DNA of 64,000 bases from positions 1 through 64,000 of the forward strand of contig NZ_JANTYS010000031.1 in NCBI RefSeq assembly GCF_024808255.1, read 5' to 3'. This document shows positions 1 through 8,207 of this stretch, in pieces (the first letter of the stretch is position 1; the number at the start of each line of letters is the position of its first letter). The notes under the pieces were generated by a model. It was not told the DNA's origin, searched no databases, and saw nothing but the letters and a program-made list of their open reading frames with translations. The translations under genes and the position numbers were made by a program. The stretch comes from Mucilaginibacter dorajii (lineage in GTDB: Bacteria > Bacteroidota > Bacteroidia > Sphingobacteriales > Sphingobacteriaceae).

Positions 1-59
1 AAACAAATTAAACAATAAATAGATATTTGAATTTACAGCAATAAAACATTAGTAATAAA

Positions 60-95
60 AAAGAGGCTGATCATGATTTATGATACAGCCTCTTT
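60..95 (-). terminator. Rho-independent terminator of the DUF2911 gene
   Basis: A ten-base stem (AAAGAGGCTG / CAGCCTCTTT) closes over an inner ATCAT/ATGAT pairing. Read on the minus strand it is followed by a run of six T. It lies just past the stop of the minus-strand gene at 104-952. Confidence 0.8.
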
Positions 96-103
96 AGGTG
101 AGG

Positions 104-952
104 CTACCTCTTCGCGTTATCCAGCGCTTGTTGGTTTAGCCTTTCATACTCATCATCTTTGCTCGCTTTTGAAAGGGCAATGCCGGCTTCGGCGGCGGCA
201 ATGGCGCCGGCTTTATCGCCTTTGCGCAATAACAGGCGCGATTCCCAAAGTTTATACCAAGGACCTTTAGGTTCCATCTTTTCGGCCTCATAAACCCAGC
301 CTAAGGCTTTGTCAACGTCTTTATTGTTTTCGTAATAGTATTGAATAGCGTTGAAGTAGTATGGCTTGCGGTCGCCCTTCATCAGCTCATCAATGTTTGC
401 GGTGATTTTGGCATCATCGTCAGTTTCCATGTGGATCATGGCCGCGGTATGGTCCCAAACCAGGTACAGATCTGTTGATTTGGTGGTGGAGTTGGCAAAA
501 GCCATGGTAAAGGTTTCACGCTTTTCGCTCACGCGAAGCGGCTTTATGGGAAAGCGCAAAAAATCCTCACTTTGCTTGTAGCTGTAGGCGCCCCATTGTT
601 TAACAACTTTGTTGAGAATAACAGTCCATTCATTTTTTTCAGGAATAGTAAAAAGAGAGTAAGTACCAGCAGGAATGGGATTGCCTTCAATTTTTACTTT
701 TTCAGAAAAGGTGATGGTAGTTGCGGAGTTGGCACCTGTGCGCCAAACTTCGCCCCAGGGAATAATACCGCCAAATATTTTGCGGTCTTTAACATTTGGG
801 CGTGAGTAGGTGACGGTTATTTTACCCAGGCCAAAATCCTGGATAATGGTTTGTGTTGAACTGGCCTCAGGAATGCGCGGCACCTGGGCATAGCTTTTAT
901 AGCTACAACATGCCAATAGCACGGTAACTAACAGGAAGTAAGTTTTTCTCAT
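104..952 (-). CDS. DUF2911 domain exported protein with C-terminal helical repeats
   Basis: The product has 282 residues. It starts with a hydrophobic export signal ending near residue 22; an LLAC stretch inside it could also be a lipobox, so lipidation is possible. Residues about 25-170 match the DUF2911 family, a Bacteroidota domain of unknown function (the SRPNVKDRKIFGG and WRTGANSAT stretches are typical). The last 90 residues are alpha-helical and TPR-like, a common companion of DUF2911. The gene is monocistronic with its own terminator. Location is probably periplasm or outer membrane; the biochemical role is unknown. Confidence 0.85.
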   Translation of the reverse strand: MRKTYFLLVTVLLACCSYKSYAQVPRIPEASSTQTIIQDFGLGKITVTYSRPNVKDRKIFGGIIPWGEVWRTGANSATTITFSEKVKIEGNPIPAGTYSLFTIPEKNEWTVILNKVVKQWGAYSYKQSEDFLRFPIKPLRVSEKRETFTMAFANSTTKSTDLYLVWDHTAAMIHMETDDDAKITANIDELMKGDRKPYYFNAIQYYYENNKDVDKALGWVYEAEKMEPKGPWYKLWESRLLLRKGDKAGAIAAAEAGIALSKASKDDEYERLNQQALDNAKR

Positions 953-1091
953 ATTATGTTTCAGACAACTAAGATACCAAATGTTTTTAATCGGGAATTA
1001 TTGTGTTGGAGTGATAATATTGGTAAAAGTTTAATGGGGTGGTGTGGAATAAGTTGGATTGAGTTGATTAGGTGAGTGGTTGATTAGTAAG

Positions 1092-2180
1092 TTATGGCAT
1101 AAGCTGCTGTAACTTTGCGGTTAATGCTTCGCCTCTGAGGTTGCGTGCTATAATGGTACCGTTTGAATCGATCAGGAAATTATTGGGGATTGCGTTTATG
1201 CCATAAATTAAAGCCGCTTTATTACTAAAGCTGTTTAAATCACTAACATTTTGCCAGCTTAATTTATCATCGGCAATTGCTTTAAGCCACGATGCCTTGT
1301 CGGTATCTAAGGATACGCCCAAAATAGCCAGGCCCTTATCCTTATATAAAGAATAAGCTTTTACCACTGCAGGGTTTTCTTGCCGGCACGGACCGCACCA
1401 TGATGCCCAAAAATCTAACAGGATATATTTTGCTTTAATATCAGAAAGCTTTACCTGTTTTCCGGTTGCATCAAGCTGTTCAAAATCAACATATTTTGCG
1501 CCAACATCCACGTTTTTATTTAGCTTGATATAGGTTGCAATATCTAATCCGAAATGAGTTTTTTTCATTTCGGGGCTGAAGTTTTTAAACAATGCCGAAG
1601 TTGTTTCTTTGCCCCAGGTGGTTGCATATATGTTTAATAAATTAGCCGAAACGAGCGAACCTGGGTGTATTTTTATAAAGTTTATATCTGCTTGTTTCTC
1701 TTTTTCTTTAATGTTATCTAAATCTTTATTCAGTGCTGCCCGCTTAACAGAATCTTTCAGCGTTTCTAATACATTATTCAAGCTGTCTTCCTGTTGTGTA
1801 AGGGGTAATTTAGATGCTGTCAGTTGGTTATTATCATCTTGTACGGCAGAGCCTTTAATAAGGCCTTTTTTAAATTCACCTGCTTTTATACTAATGCTCA
1901 TCTGTTTGTTTTCGAGCCAGAAAAAAACGTAATCGGTAAATCCGGCGTTATGCAAAATAACCTCCGCAGCTTTTTCAGTTATCTTACCCCTCATCCGGAA
2001 TTTGTTGTTCATAACAATTGCAGAGTCTGCTTCCTTTTCAGCATTACCAATGCGCAGGTAGAGGTGGGTGCCATCCTTTATACCACTGGTTTTGCCGTTA
2101 AGCACATAGCCCTGGGCCGAGGCAGATACATAAACAAAAAACAGTAAGCAGGCAATTACAGCGGTTTTGGTGTATTTCAT
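1092..2180 (-). CDS. TlpA-family thiol-disulfide oxidoreductase with DUF4369 N-terminus
   Basis: This 362-residue protein has a signal peptide (cleavage near residue 22), a DUF4369-like beta domain at about 25-125, a helical linker, and a thioredoxin fold from about 225 to the end. The redox motif is WCGPC with cysteines at 262 and 265, and an IPNNF cis-proline loop follows. By family it works in the periplasm reducing or exchanging disulfides, possibly in cytochrome c or envelope protein maturation; the substrate is unknown. A TATATTTG -7 element lies 15 bases upstream of the ATG. The gene stands alone. Confidence 0.88.
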   Translation of the reverse strand: MKYTKTAVIACLLFFVYVSASAQGYVLNGKTSGIKDGTHLYLRIGNAEKEADSAIVMNNKFRMRGKITEKAAEVILHNAGFTDYVFFWLENKQMSISIKAGEFKKGLIKGSAVQDDNNQLTASKLPLTQQEDSLNNVLETLKDSVKRAALNKDLDNIKEKEKQADINFIKIHPGSLVSANLLNIYATTWGKETTSALFKNFSPEMKKTHFGLDIATYIKLNKNVDVGAKYVDFEQLDATGKQVKLSDIKAKYILLDFWASWCGPCRQENPAVVKAYSLYKDKGLAILGVSLDTDKASWLKAIADDKLSWQNVSDLNSFSNKAALIYGINAIPNNFLIDSNGTIIARNLRGEALTAKLQQLMP

Positions 2181-2194
2181 AATGTGATGTTGCT

Positions 2195-2202
2195 CAAATA
2201 TA
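2195..2202 (-). promoter_or_regulatory. Bacteroidota -7 promoter element of the TlpA-like gene
   Basis: The minus strand reads TATATTTG, an exact TAnnTTTG match, with the ATG at 2180 about 14 bases beyond it. No clear -33 TTTG was found, so this is a motif call only. Confidence 0.5.
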
Positions 2203-2268
2203 ACTATTAAAGCGCTTATTTATTGCCATATTAAATACAGAGTGGTCCCAAAATCAGCTTTCAGCTGT

Positions 2269-2296
2269 CGCGAGTTTAGTACAGGGTAACTCGTGG
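2269..2296. repeat. Degenerate copy of the CGAGTTTAG...AACTCGTGG repeat
   Basis: The sequence CGCGAGTTTAGTACAGGGT followed by AACTCGTGG matches, with a few changes, each arm of the large inverted repeat at 38524-38680. It sits between two minus-strand genes and looks like a solitary, decayed copy. Confidence 0.6.
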
Positions 2297-2325
2297 TAGT
2301 AAAACAGATATGATCTGCCCAATAC

Positions 2326-2699
2326 TTATTCCAAAAAGGCTAATATATACCCGTCCGGGTCGGCAATATAAAATTCGTTGCCGTAAGGCATCTGTCTCAA
2401 AGTCTGAACGATGATGACCTGCCTGCTTTTGATCGCTTCAAAAAGGTTATGAATACCTGATACTGAAAAGTAATATTCACATGTTCATTATCGTGCCTGC
2501 TTGTCCTTTCCTCGTTAGCCGGATAACCCGATTTTAGATGGATGCTGAAACCATCCCTGGTAATCCCGGCATAAAAATCTTCATAACGAAAATCAATTTC
2601 AAACCCCAGTTTCTGAGTATAGAAATCTATGGACTGTTCAAGATCGGCCACCACAAAAAGAGGACTCATGTTTTTGATCTTAGGATAAGCTGTTTGCAT
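2326..2699 (-). pseudogene. VOC (glyoxalase-fold) protein, frameshifted
   Basis: The ATG at 2699 opens a VOC-family protein (MSPLFVVADLEQSIDFYTQKLGF is typical) that runs normally to about residue 77 (NEHVNITF). After that the frame is wrong and stops at 2397. A shift of one base at the A4 run at 2466-2469 restores a normal tail, including the family-typical FYIADPDGYILAF, and ends at a TAA at 2326-2328. The intact protein would have about 124 residues. It sits in tandem with a second VOC gene. Either a real one-base loss or a homopolymer sequencing error explains this. Confidence 0.8.
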
Positions 2700-2727
2700 G
2701 CTGATAAGATATTAATGAAAATGATCG

Positions 2728-3117
2728 TCAGGCTTTTGGTCTGCCAAAAAATAAAACATAGCCATCGGCATCTGTTACTTCAAATCCGTGCAAACCGTCG
2801 CTGTTATCGTGAATGGGTTTTCTAAATATTACACCGGCCGAACTGAATTCTTCAAATAAGGTATCGGGCTCTTCAGTCGATACATACGCGTCCCAGGCGG
2901 CCCATTCATGCCGGGTAGGATTAGGGATGGGTTTTATATCGGGAGTAATAGCCTTTAGCATAATAGAAACCGGGCCGCGGCCTATCATCGCAAAATATTC
3001 ATCACCTTCGGGGCCGATGTACAGCACTTTAAATCCAAGTTTACTAACATAAAAAGCCACCGAATCTTTTAAATTGGAAACAATAAAAAAAGGCGAAATG
3101 AAATTGAGCTTTGACAT
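2728..3117 (-). CDS. VOC family protein (glyoxalase/bleomycin-resistance fold)
   Basis: This 129-residue protein has the single beta-alpha-beta-beta-beta pair of the vicinal oxygen chelate fold: an ISPFFIVSNLKDSVAFYVSKLGF start and a GFEVTDADGYVLFFGRP end. Family members bind metal and act as glyoxalases, dioxygenases or antibiotic-binding proteins; substrate cannot be told from sequence. It lies 28 bases upstream of the frameshifted VOC gene on the same strand and probably shares its transcript; the two look like diverged duplicates. Confidence 0.85.
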   Translation of the reverse strand: MSKLNFISPFFIVSNLKDSVAFYVSKLGFKVLYIGPEGDEYFAMIGRGPVSIMLKAITPDIKPIPNPTRHEWAAWDAYVSTEEPDTLFEEFSSAGVIFRKPIHDNSDGLHGFEVTDADGYVLFFGRPKA

Positions 3118-3350
3118 TGTATTACGTTTTGATGGTGAGGTAAGCGCCTAAACATTAATGTGTTGTTACAAATATCAGTGGTTCGAATAATTAAAGCAAA
3201 TTAAAGCCTTAGACCAATAGTCAACACAATTTGTAACTGTGTTGACGTATAATTATAAGATCAAATAAAAGCTTTCTGCGGGAGCATGCTTAAAACTTAC
3301 CTTACCAAACCCCTCTCTTAATCAACCCAATCAACTACTTACCAAATTAC

Positions 3351-3358
3351 TACCTTTG
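3351..3358 (+). promoter_or_regulatory. -7 promoter element of the rRNA methyltransferase gene
   Basis: TACCTTTG is an exact TAnnTTTG match ending only 4 bases before the ATG at 3363. If it is used, the transcript would be leaderless or nearly so. No convincing -33 element was found. Confidence 0.45.
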
Positions 3359-3362
3359 CACC

Positions 3363-4550
3363 ATGATTGATGTTGTATTAAATAAAGGCAAAGAGAAAGC
3401 TGTATTGCAAAGGCATCCCTGGGTATTTAGCGGGGCTATTGATAAGGTAAAAGGTAAACCCGCCAATGGCGATGTGGTGCGCCTGCTTAATGCAAAAGGC
3501 GATTTTATGGCCTATGGTTTTTACAACGCCCAATCGCGCGTGGCTTTGCGCCTGCTGGAGTGGGAAGAAGCTGTTGAAATTAATGACGACTGGTTTCGTG
3601 CCAAATTAGCTACAGCGGTTAAAAGCCGTGCCAACGTTTTAGCCAATGGAACCAATACCTGTCGCCTGGTTTTTAGCGAAGCCGATTACCTGCCGGGATT
3701 GATTGTTGATAAATACGCAGGACATTTAGCCGTACAGGTGCTTACATCGGGGATGGAACGCATGATGCCGGTTATTATCGACGAGCTTCAAAAGCTGCTG
3801 AACCCCGAAAGCATATCGGATAAAAGTGATGCGGCTTCCCGTGCCCACGAAGGCATGACCGAAACCGAAAACAAGGTATTGGCCGGCAGTGCCCCACCCG
3901 AAATTGTGGAGGTAATGGAAAACGGTGTTGTTTACGGCATCAACATCACCGAAGGTCAAAAATCAGGCTTTTATTGCGATCAGCGGGATAACCGCCATGT
4001 GGTTGCCACTTACGCCAAAGGCAAAAAAGTATTGGATTGCTTTTGCTATACCGGCGGTTTTACGCTAAACAGCTTAAAAGACGGAGCCACATCGGTAACC
4101 AGTGTGGATAGCTCGGCATTGGCTATTGAGACATTGAAAGAAAACATCCTGTTAAATAAACTTGATGCCGGTAAACATACCGCCATCAAATCGGATGTAA
4201 ACGCGCAATTGCGCAAGTTTAGGGATGACGGCGAAAAGTTTGATATCATTGTGCTCGATCCGCCTAAATACGCCCCATCACGCTCGGCTTTAACCAGGGC
4301 ATCCCGCGCTTATAAAGATCTCAATCGTTTGGGTATGCTACTACTTAACGAAGGAGGCCTACTGGCCACCTATTCCTGCTCGGGCGCTATGGATATGGAA
4401 ACCTTTAAACAGGTAATAGCCTGGGCGGCCCTTGATGCCGGCAAACAGGTGCAGTTCATCTACCAATTCCACCAACCCGAAGATCACCCGGTAAGGGCAT
4501 CGTTCCCCGAGGGAGAGTATTTGAAGGGACTTTTGTGCAGGGTATTTTAA
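3363..4550 (+). CDS. rlmI: Class I SAM-dependent 23S rRNA cytosine methyltransferase, RlmI-like
   Basis: The 395 residues match RlmI in length and layout. An N-terminal PUA-type RNA-binding domain (residues 1-75, HPWVFSGAID) is followed by a Rossmann methyltransferase domain. Visible motifs are the EGQKSGFYCDQRDNR entry, the SAM-binding VLDCFCYTGGFTL, the LDPPKYAPSR motif IV, and YSCSG with the presumed catalytic cysteine. RlmI makes m5C1962 in 23S rRNA; the exact target here is inferred by homology. It is monocistronic, followed by a palindromic repeat that may end transcription. Confidence 0.88.
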   Translation: MIDVVLNKGKEKAVLQRHPWVFSGAIDKVKGKPANGDVVRLLNAKGDFMAYGFYNAQSRVALRLLEWEEAVEINDDWFRAKLATAVKSRANVLANGTNTCRLVFSEADYLPGLIVDKYAGHLAVQVLTSGMERMMPVIIDELQKLLNPESISDKSDAASRAHEGMTETENKVLAGSAPPEIVEVMENGVVYGINITEGQKSGFYCDQRDNRHVVATYAKGKKVLDCFCYTGGFTLNSLKDGATSVTSVDSSALAIETLKENILLNKLDAGKHTAIKSDVNAQLRKFRDDGEKFDIIVLDPPKYAPSRSALTRASRAYKDLNRLGMLLLNEGGLLATYSCSGAMDMETFKQVIAWAALDAGKQVQFIYQFHQPEDHPVRASFPEGEYLKGLLCRVF

Positions 4551-4605
4551 GGGTTTTTTAGATTATGGAACAAGGAATAAAGACAGCTACAGGAAATATG
4601 GAGTT

Positions 4606-4700
4606 CCCGTCATTGCGAGGAGGCACGACGAAGCAATGACGGGTTTTATATGTCATTTCCTCCTCCAAAGTCCCCGGATTTAAAAACTCGTAATGACGAT
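4606..4700. repeat. GTCATTGCGAGG-type dispersed palindromic repeat
   Basis: CCCGTCATTGC (4606-4616) pairs with GCAATGACGGG (4633-4643), followed by TTTT, so the first half could serve as a terminator for the methyltransferase gene. A second half (4652-4700) ends with CTCGTAATGACG. Related copies are at 16852-16922 and 47320-47578. Confidence 0.75.
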
Positions 4701-4730
4701 TCAATTATGTACCCTAAATTAACCCCCAAA

Positions 4731-4766
4731 AGTCTTAACTCTTGATTCTAACCTCTTGACTCTTCC
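4731..4766. repeat. CTTGACTCTT word repeat
   Basis: A run of variants of the words CTTGACTC and CTTGATTC lies directly against the stop of the minus-strand permease gene. The same words form the inverted repeat at 15712-15807 and recur at 60095-60132. Confidence 0.6.
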
Positions 4767-4767
4767 C

Positions 4768-7455
4768 TTACTCTGTTCGCAAACTCTTGATAGGGTTAAC
4801 ACTCGCTGCCCTGATAGATTCATAGCTAACCGTTAGCCAGGCAATGCTTAAAGCAGTTGCCGATGCTATGAAAAATATGAGCCAGCTTACATCTATATGA
4901 TAGGCAAAGGTAGTTAGCCAGCTGTTTACAGCATACCAGGAAACCGGCACTGCAATACATATAGCTACCAGGATTAGCCTGGTTATGCCCGATGATAATA
5001 AATAAACCAGGTTGAAAACCGATGCGCCCAATACCTTGCGTACCCCAACTTCTTTGGTACGCTGCTCGGCTACGAAGGCCGATAAACCATACAGGCCAAG
5101 GCAGGAGATAAAAATACCGATGGCGGCAAACAGTTTAAAAATATTACCCATCTGCTGCTCGCCCCGATACTGTTTATCAAGTTGCTGGTCTACAAATCCA
5201 AAGCTGAACGGATAACCCGGGTTAAGCTGCTTGCTTATTTTTTCCAAAGCCTTGATGGTTGCGGTGGTAGTACCGGTTTTTGTGCGGATAACTACGGTGC
5301 CGCCTCCGGTACTCAGGCGAAAGATTAACGGCTCGATGGCTGACTGTACGGGTTTAAAATTAAAATCTTTTACTACGCCAATAATTGTGCTTTGGGTATT
5401 GCGCCCAAATTTTACCTGCTTACCTATTGCAGCCCGGGCATTTGGTATGCCCATCAGCTTCAGCATTTTTTCGTTAACAACACAGTCGTTGGAATCGGTA
5501 GTAATTGATTCTGAAAAAAAACGACCTGTTGTCAGCTTGATCTTAAGTAAATTAAGAAAATTCTCACTTACATTTAATATCGGGATCGGGTCGGTTAAAA
5601 TGCGTGGGTCTTTGCCGGGCCATGACACCATTGCCCCTGCTTCAAGGTTTACAGGTAGTTCGCTGGTAATAGCAAAGTCGCTGGTGAGCGGATTCCGTTT
5701 TAACTCGTTTCTTAACACCGATTCTTTGTTCTGCATATCATCGTCCATATCCATATACAAAAGACTGGCCTTGTTAAAACCGGGGTTTCTATCTTTAATA
5801 TATTTAAGCTGCTTGTAAATAACCACTGTACCTACCAGCAATACCACCGAAACCACAAACTGGGTAACCACCAGGCTATGGCGAAAAAGCAAATTGCCGC
5901 CCATTGATTTTACATTGCCCTTAAGCACTTTAACAGGGTTAAAGCCCGATAGGAACAAAGCCGGGTAACTGCCAGATATTACCCCGGTTAATAAGGCAAT
6001 ACCCAAAAGGCTTAACCAAAGCTTTGCATCGGTTAAATTAACGCTGAGCTGTTTGCCGGCCAGGTCATTAAACACCGGCAGGAATAAAACCACTATCCAA
6101 AGGGCAAGAAATAAGGATAAAAAAGCAATGAAGACCGATTCGCTCAGAAATTGGAAAATAAGCTGGATCCGCTGAGCTCCCGCCACTTTTCGTAACCCAA
6201 TTTCTTTGGCCCTGCGCGCCGAACGCGCGGTTGCCAGGTTCATGAAATTGATACAGGCTACCGCAAGTATCAGGATAGCCACAATTAAAAAGATTTTTAC
6301 ATAAAGAGCGTTGCCATGTCCCGGCGAATCCACCTGCGCTGCGGGTGACAGGTGGATTTGGGTCATGGGCTGAAGGCGAAACGCACTTTTTACCTCCGGC
6401 TCCTGTTTATGATAGATCTGTGATACCTGTTTTTCCAGCTTCGATAGATTGGCCGCGGTGGGCTCATAGTTTTTATCTAACTGAATGTAAGTGTAAAAAA
6501 ATGGAGCCGCCCATTGTAAGCGTTCCAACTTGGGTATTGCTTTAAATAAAGCGGCCATGGGCATAATAAAGTCGAACTGTAAATGCGAATTTACGGGGGG
6601 ATTGGCCAATACGCCCGTTACAACTACCTGGTCGGTGTGATCTTGTTTTAAAAACTTCCCGATAGGGTTTTGGTTACCAAAGTATTTTTTTGCTGTAGCC
6701 TCGGTTATTAACACGCCATTTACCTGTTTTAATGCCGTGGCCCTATCGCCCTTTTCCAGGCTAAATGAAAATACATCCAGGAAATTCGGGTCGACAAAAA
6801 GCACCCTGTTTTCTACAAATTTTTTATTGTCTGCTTCAAATAGGTGGGTGTTGCCCAGGGCATCTACCCGGGTGGTATTTTTAACCGCCGGTATTTGCGC
6901 TTTTAGCGCGGCGGCCATTCCTGTTGGGGAACCCGCGAGTGTAATGCCGTCGGTATCCCAGGCTAAACGGTATAGCTGCGGCGCGTTTTTATGAAATTGA
7001 TCATAACTTAATTCTCCCTGTACCCAAAGCAATATCAGGATGCTTGATGCCAGGCCAATGGCTAAGCCCGATATGTTGATAATGGAATAGGCTTTGTCCT
7101 TAATCAAATTCCGGTAGGCCAGTTTAATGTAAGTTCTGATCATGGTGATGTTGGTTTTAAAGCGGGTTGTTAATGTTGGTTTAGGTTTTTGCCATTGGCT
7201 GTTTGATATGCCAATATATTGATTTCGACGGGTTTCTGCATATCCTATCCGGGCCATTATCTTCGCCAGAAGCCTGTGGGCATCTGCCCTGGATATTTGT
7301 TCATCTGCCGACCATTCTGCAAACAATAGTTGTAAAACATGTATCGCATCCGGGTTTTCTTTTAACAGGGCATCCAGCTCCTGTATTTCTTCGGCAGTAG
7401 CTTCACCTGTTATCTTTTTAACCGCCAGGGTAAGGATATGGTCTTGAGTATCCAT
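4768..7455 (-). CDS. FtsX/MacB-type ABC transporter permease with N-terminal cytoplasmic extension
   Basis: This is an 895-residue permease of the MacB/FtsX class. From residue 105 (MIRTYIKLAYRNL) it has the usual layout: a first membrane segment, a large periplasmic MacB-type domain, three membrane segments, then a second copy of the same half ending with the usual ASVNPIKSLRTE. The first 104 residues are extra; they are helical and recall the N-terminus of FecR-type anti-sigma proteins (ITGEATAEEIQELDALL). The inner Met at 7143 is an alternative start that would give a standard permease. No ATPase gene is adjacent. Such permeases move peptides, lipoproteins or drugs; the substrate here is unknown. 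Confidence 0.85.
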   Translation of the reverse strand: MDTQDHILTLAVKKITGEATAEEIQELDALLKENPDAIHVLQLLFAEWSADEQISRADAHRLLAKIMARIGYAETRRNQYIGISNSQWQKPKPTLTTRFKTNITMIRTYIKLAYRNLIKDKAYSIINISGLAIGLASSILILLWVQGELSYDQFHKNAPQLYRLAWDTDGITLAGSPTGMAAALKAQIPAVKNTTRVDALGNTHLFEADNKKFVENRVLFVDPNFLDVFSFSLEKGDRATALKQVNGVLITEATAKKYFGNQNPIGKFLKQDHTDQVVVTGVLANPPVNSHLQFDFIMPMAALFKAIPKLERLQWAAPFFYTYIQLDKNYEPTAANLSKLEKQVSQIYHKQEPEVKSAFRLQPMTQIHLSPAAQVDSPGHGNALYVKIFLIVAILILAVACINFMNLATARSARRAKEIGLRKVAGAQRIQLIFQFLSESVFIAFLSLFLALWIVVLFLPVFNDLAGKQLSVNLTDAKLWLSLLGIALLTGVISGSYPALFLSGFNPVKVLKGNVKSMGGNLLFRHSLVVTQFVVSVVLLVGTVVIYKQLKYIKDRNPGFNKASLLYMDMDDDMQNKESVLRNELKRNPLTSDFAITSELPVNLEAGAMVSWPGKDPRILTDPIPILNVSENFLNLLKIKLTTGRFFSESITTDSNDCVVNEKMLKLMGIPNARAAIGKQVKFGRNTQSTIIGVVKDFNFKPVQSAIEPLIFRLSTGGGTVVIRTKTGTTTATIKALEKISKQLNPGYPFSFGFVDQQLDKQYRGEQQMGNIFKLFAAIGIFISCLGLYGLSAFVAEQRTKEVGVRKVLGASVFNLVYLLSSGITRLILVAICIAVPVSWYAVNSWLTTFAYHIDVSWLIFFIASATALSIAWLTVSYESIRAASVNPIKSLRTE

Positions 7456-8159
7456 TTTGATTAACCAGGGTTGTTTGTTTTAAAGTATTGTAACAGATAT
7501 TGTTATGCTTATTTTAAAACCCGTGCCATATAATTAATATGTTGATAATTAGCAGGTTGGGATATGTGCTTCGGTTGGGATGTTCGAAAACGTTACAACA
7601 GGTGTGCGGTTTTGTTGATGATAAGCTTATGGTTCAGGGATTTAATCGTTGTGATAATATTTAATCCTAAAAATTAAGAGCCTGTTTAAAAAGGAAACCC
7701 GGCTAAACTCCTGAAGCTGATGTACTATGCATTACCTTGTTACTGTTCCACCGGAACGGGTGGAACGCTTTGGAACGCATTTCTGTTAGTAATCAACAAG
7801 TTACGATTTTTTTTAAATAAATTCCATGGAACGCTTTTCTATCTCACTATCAGTTATTTAGCTCGATTTTAGAAAAAAACTCCTGTAAACTCAATTTAGG
7901 ACTAAAATAAAGTGTAGACTTTTTTCAGGACGATACACTCCCGAATTTGACTGATTGAGCGCTGAATATTCACCCTCATGGATCATATAAAATATTCTTA
8001 AAAGAAATTCAAACGGGCTCTAATACAGTTAAATCAAATAGATATGTTCATTTAGGGGGGAGTTATCTTTCGCGTTGCCTCAAGTGCTATGGTTTCCTAA
8101 AATCCACACAAAAAGGTCATTTTGTGATATTTCGGGTCGATTAGTGTAATTGGAGTTTA
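7456..8159. other. Long non-coding stretch before hemC
   Basis: No credible gene was found on either strand over about 700 bases. It contains GGAACG four times, at 7753, 7762, 7772 and 7829, the first and last within small palindromes (GTTCC-acc-GGAAC, TTCCATGGAA). Near 7910 an AAGTGTAGACTTTTTTCAGG stretch vaguely resembles an IS end. Nothing else could be assigned. Confidence 0.4.
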
Positions 8160-8186
8160 TTTGGTGGCGATAAAGAATTAAATTTG
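8160..8186 (+). promoter_or_regulatory. Predicted hemC-hemD promoter
   Basis: TTTG at 8160-8163 and TAAATTTG at 8179-8186 form a Bacteroidota -33/-7 pair, with a 15-base spacer that is shorter than usual. A start site near 8193 would put the possible TTG codon at 8184 inside the promoter, which supports the TTG at 8208 as the true start of hemC. Confidence 0.5.
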
Positions 8187-8207
8187 CGGCTGCAAACAAT
8201 CATTCTT

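Noticed and set aside
7900..7950. Terminal inverted repeat of an IS3-like element (AAGTGTAGACTTTTTTCAGG)
   Set aside because: No matching second end and no transposase remnant was found in the surrounding sequence.
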